Below, in pieces: positions 22,987 to 32,212 of a stretch of DNA of 64,000 nucleotides (position 1 is the first letter of the stretch; each line of letters opens with the position of its first letter). Location of the stretch: positions 310,001-374,000 of the forward strand of contig NZ_PIPL01000001.1 of assembly GCF_003987145.1 (NCBI RefSeq), in the 5' to 3' direction. This stretch comes from Aliidiomarina minuta. GTDB lineage: Bacteria; Pseudomonadota; Gammaproteobacteria; Enterobacterales; Alteromonadaceae. Both the position numbers and the translations under genes were made by a program. The notes beneath the pieces were generated by a model, which saw nothing but the letters and a program-made list of their open reading frames with translations, made no database searches and was not told the DNA's origin.

Positions 22987-23904
22987 TTACATCATGCCCT
23001 TTAAATGGGCCACTACGCTGCGGCCCAGGGCGCTGAGGTTATAACCACCCTCGAGAGTGGATACGATGCGTCCCTTACAATGGCGGTCGGCGAGCTGTTT
23101 GAGTTGCTCACTGATCCAGTGGTAGTCGTCTTCACGCAGAAAAAACTGGGCCATATCGTCTTCAGCATGGCCATCAAAACCGGCTGAAATCAAAATCAGC
23201 TGTGGTTTCATTTCCTCGATGGCGTTAAACCAGAGCTCGCTGACGGCAGCACGCCATTCAGGGCCTTTGCAGCCAGCCGCTAAAGGTACGTTGACGATGT
23301 TTTTATGGTTGCTGTCTTCGCCGGTAAAAGGATAAAAAGCGCTCTGAAACGAAGAGCAGAACAACACCCGGTCGTCATTTTTGAAAATATCTTCGGTGCC
23401 GTTGCCGTGGTGAACATCAAAATCAATGATAGCAATGCGTTCAAGATCGTATTTATGCATGGCATAACAGGCGGCAATAGCGATGTTGTTAAACAGGCAA
23501 AAGCCCATTGCCTGATCGTAAGTGGCGTGATGCCCTGGGGGGCGCACGGCGCAAAATGCTTGTTGGTTATCCGCATTCATGACTTCATCGACCGCATCTA
23601 TGGCGGCTCCTGCAGCGCGCCGGGCTGCTTGCAGGCTCTGTGGCGTCATTGGTGTATCCGGATCCAGCCAGATATGTCCCTCTTGCGGACTTTTGGCAAT
23701 CAGTTCGTCTACATAAATTTTGCTGTGAGCGCGGTAAATATCATCCAGGTGGGCCATTCCAGCATCTTTTTGCTGCACCACAAACTCCATGCCGGAGCGA
23801 ATAAGCTGGTCGTTGATGGCCTGTATACGTTCCGGACACTCGGGGTGATTTTCATCCGGGTTATGCAATTCGCAATCGGGATGACTAAAAATCGTGATCG
23901 ACAT
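22987..23904 (-). CDS. Class II HDAC-like deacetylase
   Basis: A 305-residue zinc-dependent deacetylase of the histone deacetylase/acetoin utilisation superfamily. It has HPECPERI near the N-terminus, RPPGHHA (catalytic His pair 125-126), DFDVHHGNGT (metal ligands D163 and H165), SAGFDGH (D244) and LEGGYN near the end, so all catalytic and metal residues are intact. Bacterial homologues act on acetyl-polyamines, acetyl-lysine or other small amides. It starts 2 bases after the stop of an acetyl-CoA transferase/GNAT fusion gene, so the two are one transcript. Confidence 0.93.
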   Translation of the reverse strand: MSITIFSHPDCELHNPDENHPECPERIQAINDQLIRSGMEFVVQQKDAGMAHLDDIYRAHSKIYVDELIAKSPQEGHIWLDPDTPMTPQSLQAARRAAGAAIDAVDEVMNADNQQAFCAVRPPGHHATYDQAMGFCLFNNIAIAACYAMHKYDLERIAIIDFDVHHGNGTEDIFKNDDRVLFCSSFQSAFYPFTGEDSNHKNIVNVPLAAGCKGPEWRAAVSELWFNAIEEMKPQLILISAGFDGHAEDDMAQFFLREDDYHWISEQLKQLADRHCKGRIVSTLEGGYNLSALGRSVVAHLKGMM

Positions 23905-23906
23905 AA

Positions 23907-25748
23907 TCAGGTTACGTCCTTCTGTAATTCCAATAACAAGGAAACCTCACCGGGTTCATCGGCTGGCAGGCGTTTAAATCCAACCCGTTCAAAAACATTC
24001 AGCATAGGCGTGTTATCAGCCCTGACATAGGCCTGCATGCTGGTTAATTGCCGTAATCGGGCAATGCGTATCATTTCTTCCAGTAACAGGCTGGCCATGC
24101 CCTGGCCCTGATGCTGTTCACGAGTTACAAAAGCTACTTCACAACTGTTTTGCGCTTCGATTAAGTAATAGCGGCCTACCGCCTGGATCTGAGCGGCAGA
24201 ACCTTTCTGACGCACTATGCACAAGGCTAAATCTTTGCTCTGGTCAATGCTGACCAGAGTACAGGATTTTTCCCGGCTCATCTGGGTCGGTACTGCGTTA
24301 TATCTTAATTGCAGGGTTTCTTTAGTATGCGAGTAGAAAAACTCCTGCAGGCGACGCTCATCAGAGGGATACAGTGGTCGTAGGTCAAAGCTCTCACCAT
24401 GAATACTGAGCTTTTTAAAACCGACATTGCCCAGTTCAGGTACATCGCTGGGAGTTTGCTGCTGGTAGTGGGGCACCCAGTAATGTTCGCGCACTTGCTG
24501 TAATAACTCATTGCGGAATTTGGGATGGGCGACGCGAATAAGCTCCAGTGCGCGCTCGCGAATGCTTTTGCCGCGCAGCGAGGCGACGCCAAACTCGGTG
24601 ACGACATAATGCACATGGCCTCGGGACGTCACCACTCCGGCACCTTCGCGAATAAATGGCACAATGCGCGATGTCTCTCCCTGATTCGCAGTCGAGGGCA
24701 GGGCTATGACAGGTTTGCCGCCCTGGCTCATGCTGGCACCGCGACTGAAATCGACCTGGCCACCAATGCCGCTGTAAAACTGATGACCAATGGAGTCGGA
24801 CACTACCTGACCGGTGAGGTCGACTTCAATGGCGCTGTTGATAGCAATGAAATTATCGTTACGAGCGATGTTGGTCGGTGAATTGACGTATTCACTGGGG
24901 TAAAAACCGATATGGGGATTGTGATCAACAAAGTCATACAAGGCCCGGCTACCCACACAGAAGCTGGTGACTATTTTATTGGGATGGAAGGTCTTTTTGC
25001 GGTTGTTAATCACCCCTTGCAGCATCAGATTCATGACGTCATCGGTGATTAGTTCGCTGTGAATACCTAAGTCTTTACGGTTACTCAAATAACGTAAGGC
25101 GGCTGCGCAAATCTTGCCAACCCCTATTTGTAGGGTGGCGCCGTCATCCACCAGCAGCGCAATGTACTGGCCGATACGTTCAATGATTTTATTGTCATCA
25201 ACGGGTGGGGCGGGTAGTTCAGGTAATTCCTGACTGTGCTCCCACAAATGATGAATCTGATTGCGGTGCAAAAATGACTGGCCGTAGGTGACTGGCATTC
25301 TGGGGTTCACCTGGGCTATTACCGTGTTCGCTGCCTTGGCGGCGGCTGAAACTACATCCACAGAGACGCCCATCGAGTGATAACCATATTTATCTGCCGG
25401 GCTGACCATAATAAGCGCGGCATCCAGCGGCAGAATGTCGTTACTGAACAGGTTGGGAATATCCGACATAAAACAAGGCGTGTAGTCGGCTCTGCCTTCA
25501 TTGACAGCCGTGCGCACGGTATCACCGCCGATAAAAAAGGTGTTCACCTTAAACAGCTGCTGAAATTCAGGGCCTGCCCATTTGTTATCTGACAAGGTTA
25601 GCAACTGCACAATTTCTATGTCGTGCAGATGTTTTGAATGAGCAATAAGGTCGTCAATCAGGGCGGTAGGTACCGCTGCATGAGAGCCAATGAAAATACG
25701 TTGTCCGGATTTAAGTAGCTTTGACCAGTCTAACTTCTGTGTTTGCAT
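23907..25748 (-). CDS. Acetyl-CoA hydrolase/transferase fused to a GNAT acetyltransferase
   Basis: A 613-residue two-part protein. Residues ~1-430 are an acetyl-CoA hydrolase/4-hydroxybutyrate CoA-transferase domain, with the covalent-intermediate Glu in INSAIEVDLTGQV (E308) and the GGQVDFSRGA and GVASLRGKS loops. Residues ~450-605 are a GNAT domain with the acetyl-CoA pyrophosphate loop QHQGQGMAS and the ending NVFERVGFKRL. The fusion would allow moving acetyl-CoA between a CoA acceptor and an amine acceptor. It is co-transcribed with the HDAC-like gene, so addition and removal of acetyl groups are encoded together. The acceptor is unknown. Confidence 0.9.
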   Translation of the reverse strand: MQTQKLDWSKLLKSGQRIFIGSHAAVPTALIDDLIAHSKHLHDIEIVQLLTLSDNKWAGPEFQQLFKVNTFFIGGDTVRTAVNEGRADYTPCFMSDIPNLFSNDILPLDAALIMVSPADKYGYHSMGVSVDVVSAAAKAANTVIAQVNPRMPVTYGQSFLHRNQIHHLWEHSQELPELPAPPVDDNKIIERIGQYIALLVDDGATLQIGVGKICAAALRYLSNRKDLGIHSELITDDVMNLMLQGVINNRKKTFHPNKIVTSFCVGSRALYDFVDHNPHIGFYPSEYVNSPTNIARNDNFIAINSAIEVDLTGQVVSDSIGHQFYSGIGGQVDFSRGASMSQGGKPVIALPSTANQGETSRIVPFIREGAGVVTSRGHVHYVVTEFGVASLRGKSIRERALELIRVAHPKFRNELLQQVREHYWVPHYQQQTPSDVPELGNVGFKKLSIHGESFDLRPLYPSDERRLQEFFYSHTKETLQLRYNAVPTQMSREKSCTLVSIDQSKDLALCIVRQKGSAAQIQAVGRYYLIEAQNSCEVAFVTREQHQGQGMASLLLEEMIRIARLRQLTSMQAYVRADNTPMLNVFERVGFKRLPADEPGEVSLLLELQKDVT

Positions 25749-25908
25749 ACTATCCTCTGTGCTTTGAGGCTATCACTTTGCCCTAGACTATAGCTTAGTT
25801 GCAATACGACTTTAGCCGGGCTGACTAGAATCAAATAATAGCCAGTAAATTGCGGACTTAGTAATTGTCTATTAGCTTTAAAGAAAGGTAACAAAAAAAG
25901 GACCGAGA

Positions 25909-26415
25909 ATGGTTAAAGATCGAATTAAGCAGGAAGAAGATGACAGTCAGACTATTATTCATGATCAACTACCAGAGCATAATGACGACAGTCTGATTAA
26001 TGCATTGCATCTTTTTATTCGCCTGGCGGTGCGGGTGCTTTCAATAATGATGGTGGTAGTCATTGGCTGGGGCGTTGTGGATGCGGGTTTCGTTATTTAT
26101 GAAAAACTCATGGACGAACCGCGTTTTCTGATCGAAATGAATGACTTCTTTGTCATCTTTGGTTCCTTCATGGTCGTGCTGATTGCGATTGAGATATTTA
26201 TTAATATCCGCCTTTATCTGGGGACTAACGTGCTTCCTGTACAGCTGGTGGTTGCCACAGCATTGATGGCGGTAGCACGTAAGGTGATCGTTCTTGACCT
26301 GGAAGAAACGGTATCTTTTGAATACCTGCTGTCGTTGGGTGTTGTGATTATCGCTCTGGGGGTAACCTATTGGTTGATATCAAAGAAAGTTGTCAATAGC
26401 AAAAAGAATGGATAA
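25909..26415 (+). CDS. PsiE-like membrane protein
   Basis: A 168-residue protein with a charged cytoplasmic N-terminus (about 35 residues) and four predicted membrane helices (about 35-62, 78-100, 108-125, 135-155). This is the layout of the PsiE family, named from a phosphate-starvation-inducible E. coli gene; biochemical function is unknown. AAAGGACCGAGA precedes the ATG. It is monocistronic and ends in a strong intrinsic terminator one base after the stop. No convincing Pho box was seen upstream. Confidence 0.75.
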   Translation: MVKDRIKQEEDDSQTIIHDQLPEHNDDSLINALHLFIRLAVRVLSIMMVVVIGWGVVDAGFVIYEKLMDEPRFLIEMNDFFVIFGSFMVVLIAIEIFINIRLYLGTNVLPVQLVVATALMAVARKVIVLDLEETVSFEYLLSLGVVIIALGVTYWLISKKVVNSKKNG

Positions 26416-26439
26416 GGGGGGCAGAAGCCCCCCCCTTTT
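26416..26439 (+). terminator. Intrinsic terminator of the psiE-like gene
   Basis: GGGGGGC - AGAA - GCCCCCC followed by CC and TTTT, directly after the stop codon. It probably also separates this gene from the convergent acyl-CoA ligase. Confidence 0.85.
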
Positions 26440-26450
26440 ATACTGTCAGT

Positions 26451-27947
26451 TCAGGTCGATTGCTCGGCTCTGAGCAGATGTTTAAGGACTTTGCCGTTGG
26501 CATTGTGTGGCAACTCCGTCATCACCTGAATGAGCCGGGGCACCTTATAGTCAGCCAGCAAGGGTTTCAGGTGTGCTTTTAAAGCTTCTTCTGCATTATC
26601 CAGATCCGATTTAAGAACCACACAGGCCTTCACCGTTTCGCCCCATTCCTGATGAGGAACTCCGATTACGGCGGATTCGGCAACCTCTGGATGAGAGGCC
26701 AGGGCGTCTTCAACTTCGCGAGGATAGACATTCACACCTCCTGAAATGATCAGATCTTTTTTGCGGTCTTTCACCCAGTAAAAACCGTCCTCATCACGAA
26801 TGGCAATGTCACCGGTTCGTAACCAGCCGTCTTCGGTTAAGACTTCGGCCGTTGCTTCCGGTTTATTCCAGTAGCCCAGCATCATGCCTTCGCCGGTCAG
26901 CTGAATTTCACCTGGCTGGTTTGTTTCCACAGGTTTATCCGCTTCGTCCACTAAACGAATTTCAGTGTTCAAAGCCGCCCGATAACCAATAGAACCTGCT
27001 TTAGTCGCATGATCCTCTGGCAGCAACAAAGTTCCGGTAGGACCGGCTTCGGTCAGGCCATAGACACAATAAAACTGATCGGAAGCAAAAGCTTTACGTG
27101 CCAGTTGTGCGTGATCTGCGGCTAAGGGTCCACCGCCATATATCCAGTGTGTCATGGATGAGAGGTCTCGGTTCGCAATATCCGGATGCTGGGCAGTTAA
27201 CCGATACGCCACCGGAGCGCCGAAAAAGTGGGTGGTTTTTTCTTTTTCGACTAAGTCGAGCAGTAAGTCCGGCGTGAAAGTAGGGGCCACGACATGGGTG
27301 CAACCCACCATGGTGCCTGCGACCAGACTCAGATTAAGCGGCGCTGAATGAGTAAAGGGCATCAGGCTGAGAAGGCGACTTTCTGGTTTATACTCCATTT
27401 CGACGGCAAACATGGTGGCCACGCCGAGCAAGGCTTTATGATTAAATAACACGCCTTTAGGGCGGCCTGTGGTGCCCGAAGTATAGAGCAGCGCACAGAG
27501 ATCATCATCGTCACTGTCGCAGTCTACGGGGGCGTTAGAAACATCCTGTAAGAGGTGATCCACATCATCCAGCCATACCGCGTTGGTGCCTTTTTCCTGC
27601 AGCAGTTTGACAGCTTCATCGGTCATGCTGCAGGTAAGTACTGTGGCCGCTCCGCTATCCTGCAGAATATATTCCAGCTCAGGAGCAGCCAGGCGTACAT
27701 TGACGGGCACTACAATGGCTCCTGCGCGCTGTACGGCAAAATAAGCCACAATGAAGGCATAACTGTTAGGTAATACCAGCGCCACGCGGTCACCATCCTG
27801 AACTTTATGCTGCTGGCTTAAATAACGCGCCAGCTGGTTTACCTGTTGATCAAGCTGGGCCCAGCTGTGTGTAGATTCAGGGCTAACTACTGCCTGGTGC
27901 TGCGGATATTTACGTGCATTTCGGGCTACAAATCCTGCAATATTCAT
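26451..27947 (-). CDS. AMP-forming acyl-CoA ligase
   Basis: A 498-residue ANL-superfamily ligase. The P-loop-like motif is LLYTSGTTGRPKG, the A5 motif is YCVYGLTEAGPTG, the hinge is WVKDRKKDLIISGG, and the catalytic Lys lies in NGKVLKHLL near the end. It activates a fatty or aromatic acid to acyl-CoA through an acyl-adenylate. It lies 11 bases downstream of the acyl-CoA dehydrogenase gene in a TetR-led operon, suggesting catabolism of a fatty-acid-like compound. Chain length cannot be read from sequence. Confidence 0.9.
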   Translation of the reverse strand: MNIAGFVARNARKYPQHQAVVSPESTHSWAQLDQQVNQLARYLSQQHKVQDGDRVALVLPNSYAFIVAYFAVQRAGAIVVPVNVRLAAPELEYILQDSGAATVLTCSMTDEAVKLLQEKGTNAVWLDDVDHLLQDVSNAPVDCDSDDDDLCALLYTSGTTGRPKGVLFNHKALLGVATMFAVEMEYKPESRLLSLMPFTHSAPLNLSLVAGTMVGCTHVVAPTFTPDLLLDLVEKEKTTHFFGAPVAYRLTAQHPDIANRDLSSMTHWIYGGGPLAADHAQLARKAFASDQFYCVYGLTEAGPTGTLLLPEDHATKAGSIGYRAALNTEIRLVDEADKPVETNQPGEIQLTGEGMMLGYWNKPEATAEVLTEDGWLRTGDIAIRDEDGFYWVKDRKKDLIISGGVNVYPREVEDALASHPEVAESAVIGVPHQEWGETVKACVVLKSDLDNAEEALKAHLKPLLADYKVPRLIQVMTELPHNANGKVLKHLLRAEQST

Positions 27948-27958
27948 GTCTGTTCTCC

Positions 27959-29632
27959 TTACGCTTCTGCTCGTGCGCGATTAATGATGGCGGCACAGTC
28001 CAGACCGCTGGGTAAATTTCCATAGTTAAGCCCGCTGTGACCATCCAGTCGACCTGCACAAAAGGCATCGGCTACGGCGTCAGGTGCATGTTGCACCAAC
28101 AGTGCGCCTTGCAGCGCTAATGCCATGCGGTCGGTAAGGTTACGGGCGCGGTACTGAATGTCCTTTTGATTGCTGAATTCTTTTTGCAAAGCGCTGCTAA
28201 AACGGTCCAGGCGTTTATCGGCACCGGATGCGCGCTTGAGTTCGGCAAAATAGGCGTCCAGTACTTCAGGTTGTCGTTCAATAGCGCGCAGTACATCCAG
28301 GCACTGAACGTTACCGCTGCCTTCCCAGATTGAGTTAACAGGCGACTCACGGAACAGGCGGGGCATGATATGAGTTTCCATCAGGCCAGTGCCGCCAATC
28401 ACTTCCATGGCCTCATAAGCATGGTTAGGCACGCGTTTGCAAATCCAGTATTTACCTACCGGGGTGGCAATACGAGCGAGTAGTTTTTCGTGTTCGTCCT
28501 GTTGATTGTCCATAGCCCTGGACATACGCAGGGTATAGGTCATTGCGGCTTCGCTTTCCAGGGCTAAATCCGCAAGCAGGTTCTGCATCAGTGGCTGTTC
28601 GCTCAAAGTCGCACCAAAAGCGGCCCGGTTCGAAGCATGATGAATGGCTTGTACGGTGGCCTGACGGATACCTGAAGAGGAACCTATCATGCAGTCGTAA
28701 CGGGTAGTGGCGACCATTTCAATAATAGTACGTACGCCACGGCCTTCTTCGCCCACCATCCAGGCAAAAGCGCCGCGTAGTTCAGTTTCGCTGGACGCAT
28801 TGGCGACATTGCCCATTTTATTTTTGAGCTGTTGTATCTGCAGCGGGTTCTTACTGCCATCGGGTCGCCAGCGTGGTAATAGAAAGCAGGAAAGTCCGTT
28901 TTCGGTTTGTGCCAGCACCAGAAAGCCGTCGCACATGGGCGCGGATACAAACCATTTATGACCGACCAGTTCATAAGGCTGGCCAGCGCCTGTGCGGGCC
29001 AGGGGAAAGGCACGAGTGCTGTTACGGCGCACATCAGAGCCGCCTTGTTTCTCCGTCATCGCCATACCTATGGTCAGACCCTGTTTTTCGGTATCAGGAA
29101 TGTTTCTCGGATCATAGACAGGGGCGGTGATTTTAGGTGCCCACTTTTCAAATAGATCAGGTTGATGGCGTAGTGCAGGAATGGCTGCAAAAGTCATAGT
29201 AATAGGGCAGCCGTGAGCGGCTTCGACCTGGGTTTGCAGATAATACTTAGCGGCGCGAGCTACATGAGCGCCAGGTTTGGGGTCGCTCCAGGGACTGGCA
29301 TGCAAACCATGCTCAATAGAGGTTTTCATCAACTGGTGATAGCTGGGATGAAACTCAATCTGGTCTACCCGATGGCCGTAGCGGTCATGAGTAATCAGCT
29401 CGGGTTTATACGCATTAGCGGAAAAACCCAGGGCAATGCTCTCTGCGCTGCCGGTCAATTTGCCGAAATCGACCAGCTCTTGTTCAGCCCAGCCCGCACC
29501 TTCGCGGTGTAAGGCCTGTTGCAAGGCTTTATCGGCTGTATAGCTGTTGTAGTCCTGCAGTGGTTCGGGCTGATTTTCAACCTGATGAGTGACCGCCATA
29601 AAACGATCGGCTTTAGGATAACTGGTATTCAT
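27959..29632 (-). CDS. AidB-like acyl-CoA dehydrogenase family protein
   Basis: A 557-residue flavoprotein of the AidB branch of acyl-CoA dehydrogenases. Visible are GMAMTEKQGGSDVRRNST (FAD-binding segment), GHKWFVSAPM, the GEEGRGVRTIIEM loop and the family-typical NSIWEGSGNVQCLDVLRA. The long C-terminus is also AidB-like. The start is the ATG at 29632, which overlaps the TetR stop (ATGA), rather than an upstream in-frame codon. E. coli AidB is linked to alkylation response, but the adjacent acyl-CoA ligase and TetR regulator favour a role in acyl-CoA oxidation here. Confidence 0.9.
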   Translation of the reverse strand: MNTSYPKADRFMAVTHQVENQPEPLQDYNSYTADKALQQALHREGAGWAEQELVDFGKLTGSAESIALGFSANAYKPELITHDRYGHRVDQIEFHPSYHQLMKTSIEHGLHASPWSDPKPGAHVARAAKYYLQTQVEAAHGCPITMTFAAIPALRHQPDLFEKWAPKITAPVYDPRNIPDTEKQGLTIGMAMTEKQGGSDVRRNSTRAFPLARTGAGQPYELVGHKWFVSAPMCDGFLVLAQTENGLSCFLLPRWRPDGSKNPLQIQQLKNKMGNVANASSETELRGAFAWMVGEEGRGVRTIIEMVATTRYDCMIGSSSGIRQATVQAIHHASNRAAFGATLSEQPLMQNLLADLALESEAAMTYTLRMSRAMDNQQDEHEKLLARIATPVGKYWICKRVPNHAYEAMEVIGGTGLMETHIMPRLFRESPVNSIWEGSGNVQCLDVLRAIERQPEVLDAYFAELKRASGADKRLDRFSSALQKEFSNQKDIQYRARNLTDRMALALQGALLVQHAPDAVADAFCAGRLDGHSGLNYGNLPSGLDCAAIINRARAEA

Positions 29633-30276
29633 AATGGGGCTCCCTGACGGCGTTCTGCAGAGCACAGAATACCGTGTATGCAAAAACGTAAAATATCGTC
29701 AATAATCTGTTGCTGATTGGCCGGTACCATCATCTCTCTGGACACTTTAGCCAAAGGCCCGATAAGGGCTTCGGCGATGGCTCCAACCATAGCGGTGCTA
29801 CTTAGCATGCTACGCTGGAGCGGCAGGCTACCTTCATCAATACCCTGCTGAATAGCATCGGCAAAGAGCCTGGCGTAACGCATGCGATACTCCAGGCGCT
29901 GCTGATCAACCTCGGCCTGCACAGGTTCAGCGATCAACGCCCAGGCCAGGTTGGGTGCTTTTAAAGCCCGCCTGGCAAAAACCCTCAAGGCTTCTTCAAT
30001 TCGATCAGGCGCTTCTCCAGAAGTTTGTTGCAAGGCTCTTTCGACCCGGGCGACCTCTATTTCGGTAGCCCGTTTAAAAACCTCTGCAAAGAGTGATTCT
30101 TTTGAGGGGAAGTAACGGTATAGGGTTCCAGTAGCGAGTTTTGCCTGTTTGGCCAGCTGCGTCATTTGAATACCACTAAAACCGGATTGCGCAACAAGCA
30201 CCAGAGCACACTGCAATACCTGCTCCCGGGTCGCTGCTTTACGGTTACGTACTTTTTCAGTTTCACGATAGGCCAT
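29629..30276 (-). CDS. TetR family repressor of the acyl-CoA operon
   Basis: A 215-residue TetR-type regulator. The N-terminal HTH includes KAATREQVLQCAL and LAKQAKLATGTLYRYFPSKE; the C-terminal helical domain would bind the inducer, likely an acyl-CoA. ATG 30276 is chosen because AGGGGGA precedes it at good spacing; an upstream ATG at 30318 falls inside the palindromic operator. It is the first gene of a three-gene operon with the AidB-like dehydrogenase (4-base overlap) and the acyl-CoA ligase. Confidence 0.9.
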   Translation of the reverse strand: MAYRETEKVRNRKAATREQVLQCALVLVAQSGFSGIQMTQLAKQAKLATGTLYRYFPSKESLFAEVFKRATEIEVARVERALQQTSGEAPDRIEEALRVFARRALKAPNLAWALIAEPVQAEVDQQRLEYRMRYARLFADAIQQGIDEGSLPLQRSMLSSTAMVGAIAEALIGPLAKVSREMMVPANQQQIIDDILRFCIHGILCSAERRQGAPL

Positions 30277-30303
30277 GCTTCCCCCTTGTGTGTAGCTAAA
30301 GAG

Positions 30304-30328
30304 TGAATCATGATTCATTTTTTGTCAA
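30304..30328 (-). promoter_or_regulatory. Palindromic operator and -35 element of the TetR operon
   Basis: TGAATCATGATTCA (30304-30317) is a perfect 14-base palindrome located 28 bases before the TetR ATG. A consensus -35 hexamer TTGACA (30323-30328, minus strand) lies just upstream, so the palindrome occupies the spacer region. Autoregulation by the adjacent TetR protein is the simplest reading; no good -10 was found. Confidence 0.6.
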
Positions 30329-30333
30329 CAGGT

Positions 30334-30360
30334 AAAAAAAGACCTGCAGGAAAGCAGGTC
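30334..30360 (-). terminator. Intrinsic terminator overlapping the trxC stop
   Basis: On the minus strand GACCTGC - TTTCCT - GCAGGTC is followed by seven T. The first base pair of the stem uses two bases of the trxC stop codon. It insulates trxC from the downstream TetR promoter. Confidence 0.9.
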
Positions 30361-30799
30361 AGATATGTTTAAGTACTTCATCCAGCCACTGATGCAATTG
30401 CTGGGGATGCATACCTCCGGACTCTCTGGCAATCTCTTCGCCCTGGTAAAACACAATGGTGGTAGGGATACTACGGATATGGTATTTACCTGCTAACTGA
30501 GACTCCTGTTCGGTATTCAGGGTACAAAAGCGTGCTTGTTCAGCAAAGGGGGCTGCGACCATTTCAAAGGTTTTCGAGTACTGCTTGCAGGGGCCGCACC
30601 AGCTCGCCCAAAAGTCGACCACGACGGGTAAATCAGCATTCAGGTGATTGTCTATATTGCGTGGGTTCAAGGCAAAAGGAATGCCGGTAACCAGGCGTTC
30701 TTTGCAACTGCCGCACTTCGGATGTTGGGTTATACGCTCGGCTGGGATGCGATTGAGAGCATCGCAGTTGGGGCAGCCAATAACTAGGGTATCGCTCAT
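30359..30799 (-). CDS. trxC: Thioredoxin 2
   Basis: A 146-residue cytoplasmic thioredoxin of the TrxC type. The N-terminal zinc domain has two pairs of cysteines (CPNC and CGSC), and the thioredoxin fold has the active site WASWCGPCK and the cis-proline loop RSIPTTIVFY. It reduces disulfides and is often oxidative-stress inducible in relatives; no OxyR site could be confirmed here. It is monocistronic. Confidence 0.95.
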   Translation of the reverse strand: MSDTLVIGCPNCDALNRIPAERITQHPKCGSCKERLVTGIPFALNPRNIDNHLNADLPVVVDFWASWCGPCKQYSKTFEMVAAPFAEQARFCTLNTEQESQLAGKYHIRSIPTTIVFYQGEEIARESGGMHPQQLHQWLDEVLKHI

Positions 30800-30923
30800 A
30801 TCAGGTTACCAGTGGTTACGTTTATAGTTTAATGCGGCTTGTGGGAGGCCTTTTCAAGCCGTATCAATGACCTTTGTTTATTGCTATGGTTTAAGTTAAT
30901 CACGAATTATTCAGGATGACTTT

Positions 30924-32111
30924 ATGTCTGTGTCCGCATGTACCCGTATAGCCACTCTTGTTGGCGTTGCTTTGACAACTATAGCCTGCTCTCAGAGCAA
31001 TGACCCTATACGTATTGGGGCGACTATGTCGCAAAGTGGAGCCTACTCAACTCAGGGCAGTGCCGCTGCCAATGGTTATCTGTTGTGTCAGGAACATATC
31101 AACCGGGACGGCGGACTGCTGGGCCGTGATATCGAGTTTATTATTCATGATGATGAGTCTGACAGCGAACGTGCGGTAGCTTTATACCAGCAATTAATTG
31201 TTGATGAGCAGGTAGATGCCATCATGGGGCCTTATGGTTCTACATTAACGGAAGCCATAGCGCCCGTTACAGAACAACACCGCATGGTGCAGATCTCTCC
31301 TCTGGCAGCCACCAGCTCGATATGGGAGCAGGATCGTGAGTATCTTTTTATGGTGTTACCACCTGCAGAGCTGTTTCTTGCCGGTTTAATAGAAATGGCG
31401 GCGGAGCAGGGGTATGAGCGGGTTGCGGTAGTCGCAGAAGACGCCTTGTTTCCAAAAGCTGCAGCCGAGGGTGCAGCGCAACTGGCCCGTGAGAAGGGCA
31501 TGCAGGTACTGACCCACTATACTTATGGCAGTGACTATGGCAATGGCGGGCCTGATTTCTCATCGTTGATCCAGGAGTTTGAGCGTACCGGTGTTGAAGT
31601 GCTGGCGATGGCAGCATCGTCACTGAATCATTTTATTGATATGGCTGAACAACTGCAGGAGCAGAAGGTAAACCTGCGCATGTTTGGTACCTCCGGCGCT
31701 GTCGATGAATTTCAGCAGGAACTGGGCGCTACCGCTGAATACGTATTTGGTCTTTCCGCCTGGGAAGCCAGTTTACCAAATCCAGGTAATGAAGAATTTG
31801 TAGCTGCTTATCAGGAACGCTTTGATCGTGAGCCCAGCTTCCATGCCGCCGGTGGTTATGGCAGTTGTCAGTTGTTTGCTGAAGCGGTAGAAAAAGCGGG
31901 CAGCCTGGATCAGGATGCCATACGGGACGAATTATTAGCATTGGAAAGCAGTACCGTATTTAGCCAGTATGCGGTTGATGAACGCGGTTACCAGACGGCT
32001 AATCAGGGCGTTTTTATTCAGTGGCAGGATGGCGAGAAAGTGGTGGTCTGGCCGGCTGATGTGGCTATTGCAGAGCCGCGCATTCCGATGCCAGCCTGGG
32101 ACCAGCGCTAA
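30924..32111 (+). CDS. Periplasmic LivJ-type substrate-binding lipoprotein
   Basis: A 395-residue type I periplasmic binding protein of the branched-chain amino-acid/amide receptor family. A signal peptide ends in a lipobox TTIAC, predicting a membrane-anchored lipoprotein. The mature region has IRIGATMSQSGAYSTQG, GGLLGRDIEFIIHDDESD and IMGPYGSTLTEA, all typical of the ligand cleft. No permease or ATPase genes are adjacent, so it is an orphan that may serve a distant transporter or act as a sensor. Ligand unknown. Confidence 0.88.
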   Translation: MSVSACTRIATLVGVALTTIACSQSNDPIRIGATMSQSGAYSTQGSAAANGYLLCQEHINRDGGLLGRDIEFIIHDDESDSERAVALYQQLIVDEQVDAIMGPYGSTLTEAIAPVTEQHRMVQISPLAATSSIWEQDREYLFMVLPPAELFLAGLIEMAAEQGYERVAVVAEDALFPKAAAEGAAQLAREKGMQVLTHYTYGSDYGNGGPDFSSLIQEFERTGVEVLAMAASSLNHFIDMAEQLQEQKVNLRMFGTSGAVDEFQQELGATAEYVFGLSAWEASLPNPGNEEFVAAYQERFDREPSFHAAGGYGSCQLFAEAVEKAGSLDQDAIRDELLALESSTVFSQYAVDERGYQTANQGVFIQWQDGEKVVVWPADVAIAEPRIPMPAWDQR

Positions 32112-32212
32112 GTTGAACTAAAGATTAAGTGAGGGCGTACTAACAGACAGATAAGTTTTATGGTTATGCGTACTGTCATCTTTGTACTGTCATCAAAATA
32201 GAGGTAAGTAGT

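Noticed and set aside
23305..24030. 241-codon plus-strand frame
   Set aside because: Antisense to the HDAC-like gene and the end of the CoA-transferase fusion, both of which have intact catalytic motifs.
30304..30317. Fur or CRP site at TGAATCATGATTCA
   Set aside because: The palindrome does not match Fur 7-1-7 or the CRP TGTGA-N6-TCACA spacing; a TetR operator fits the neighbouring gene better.
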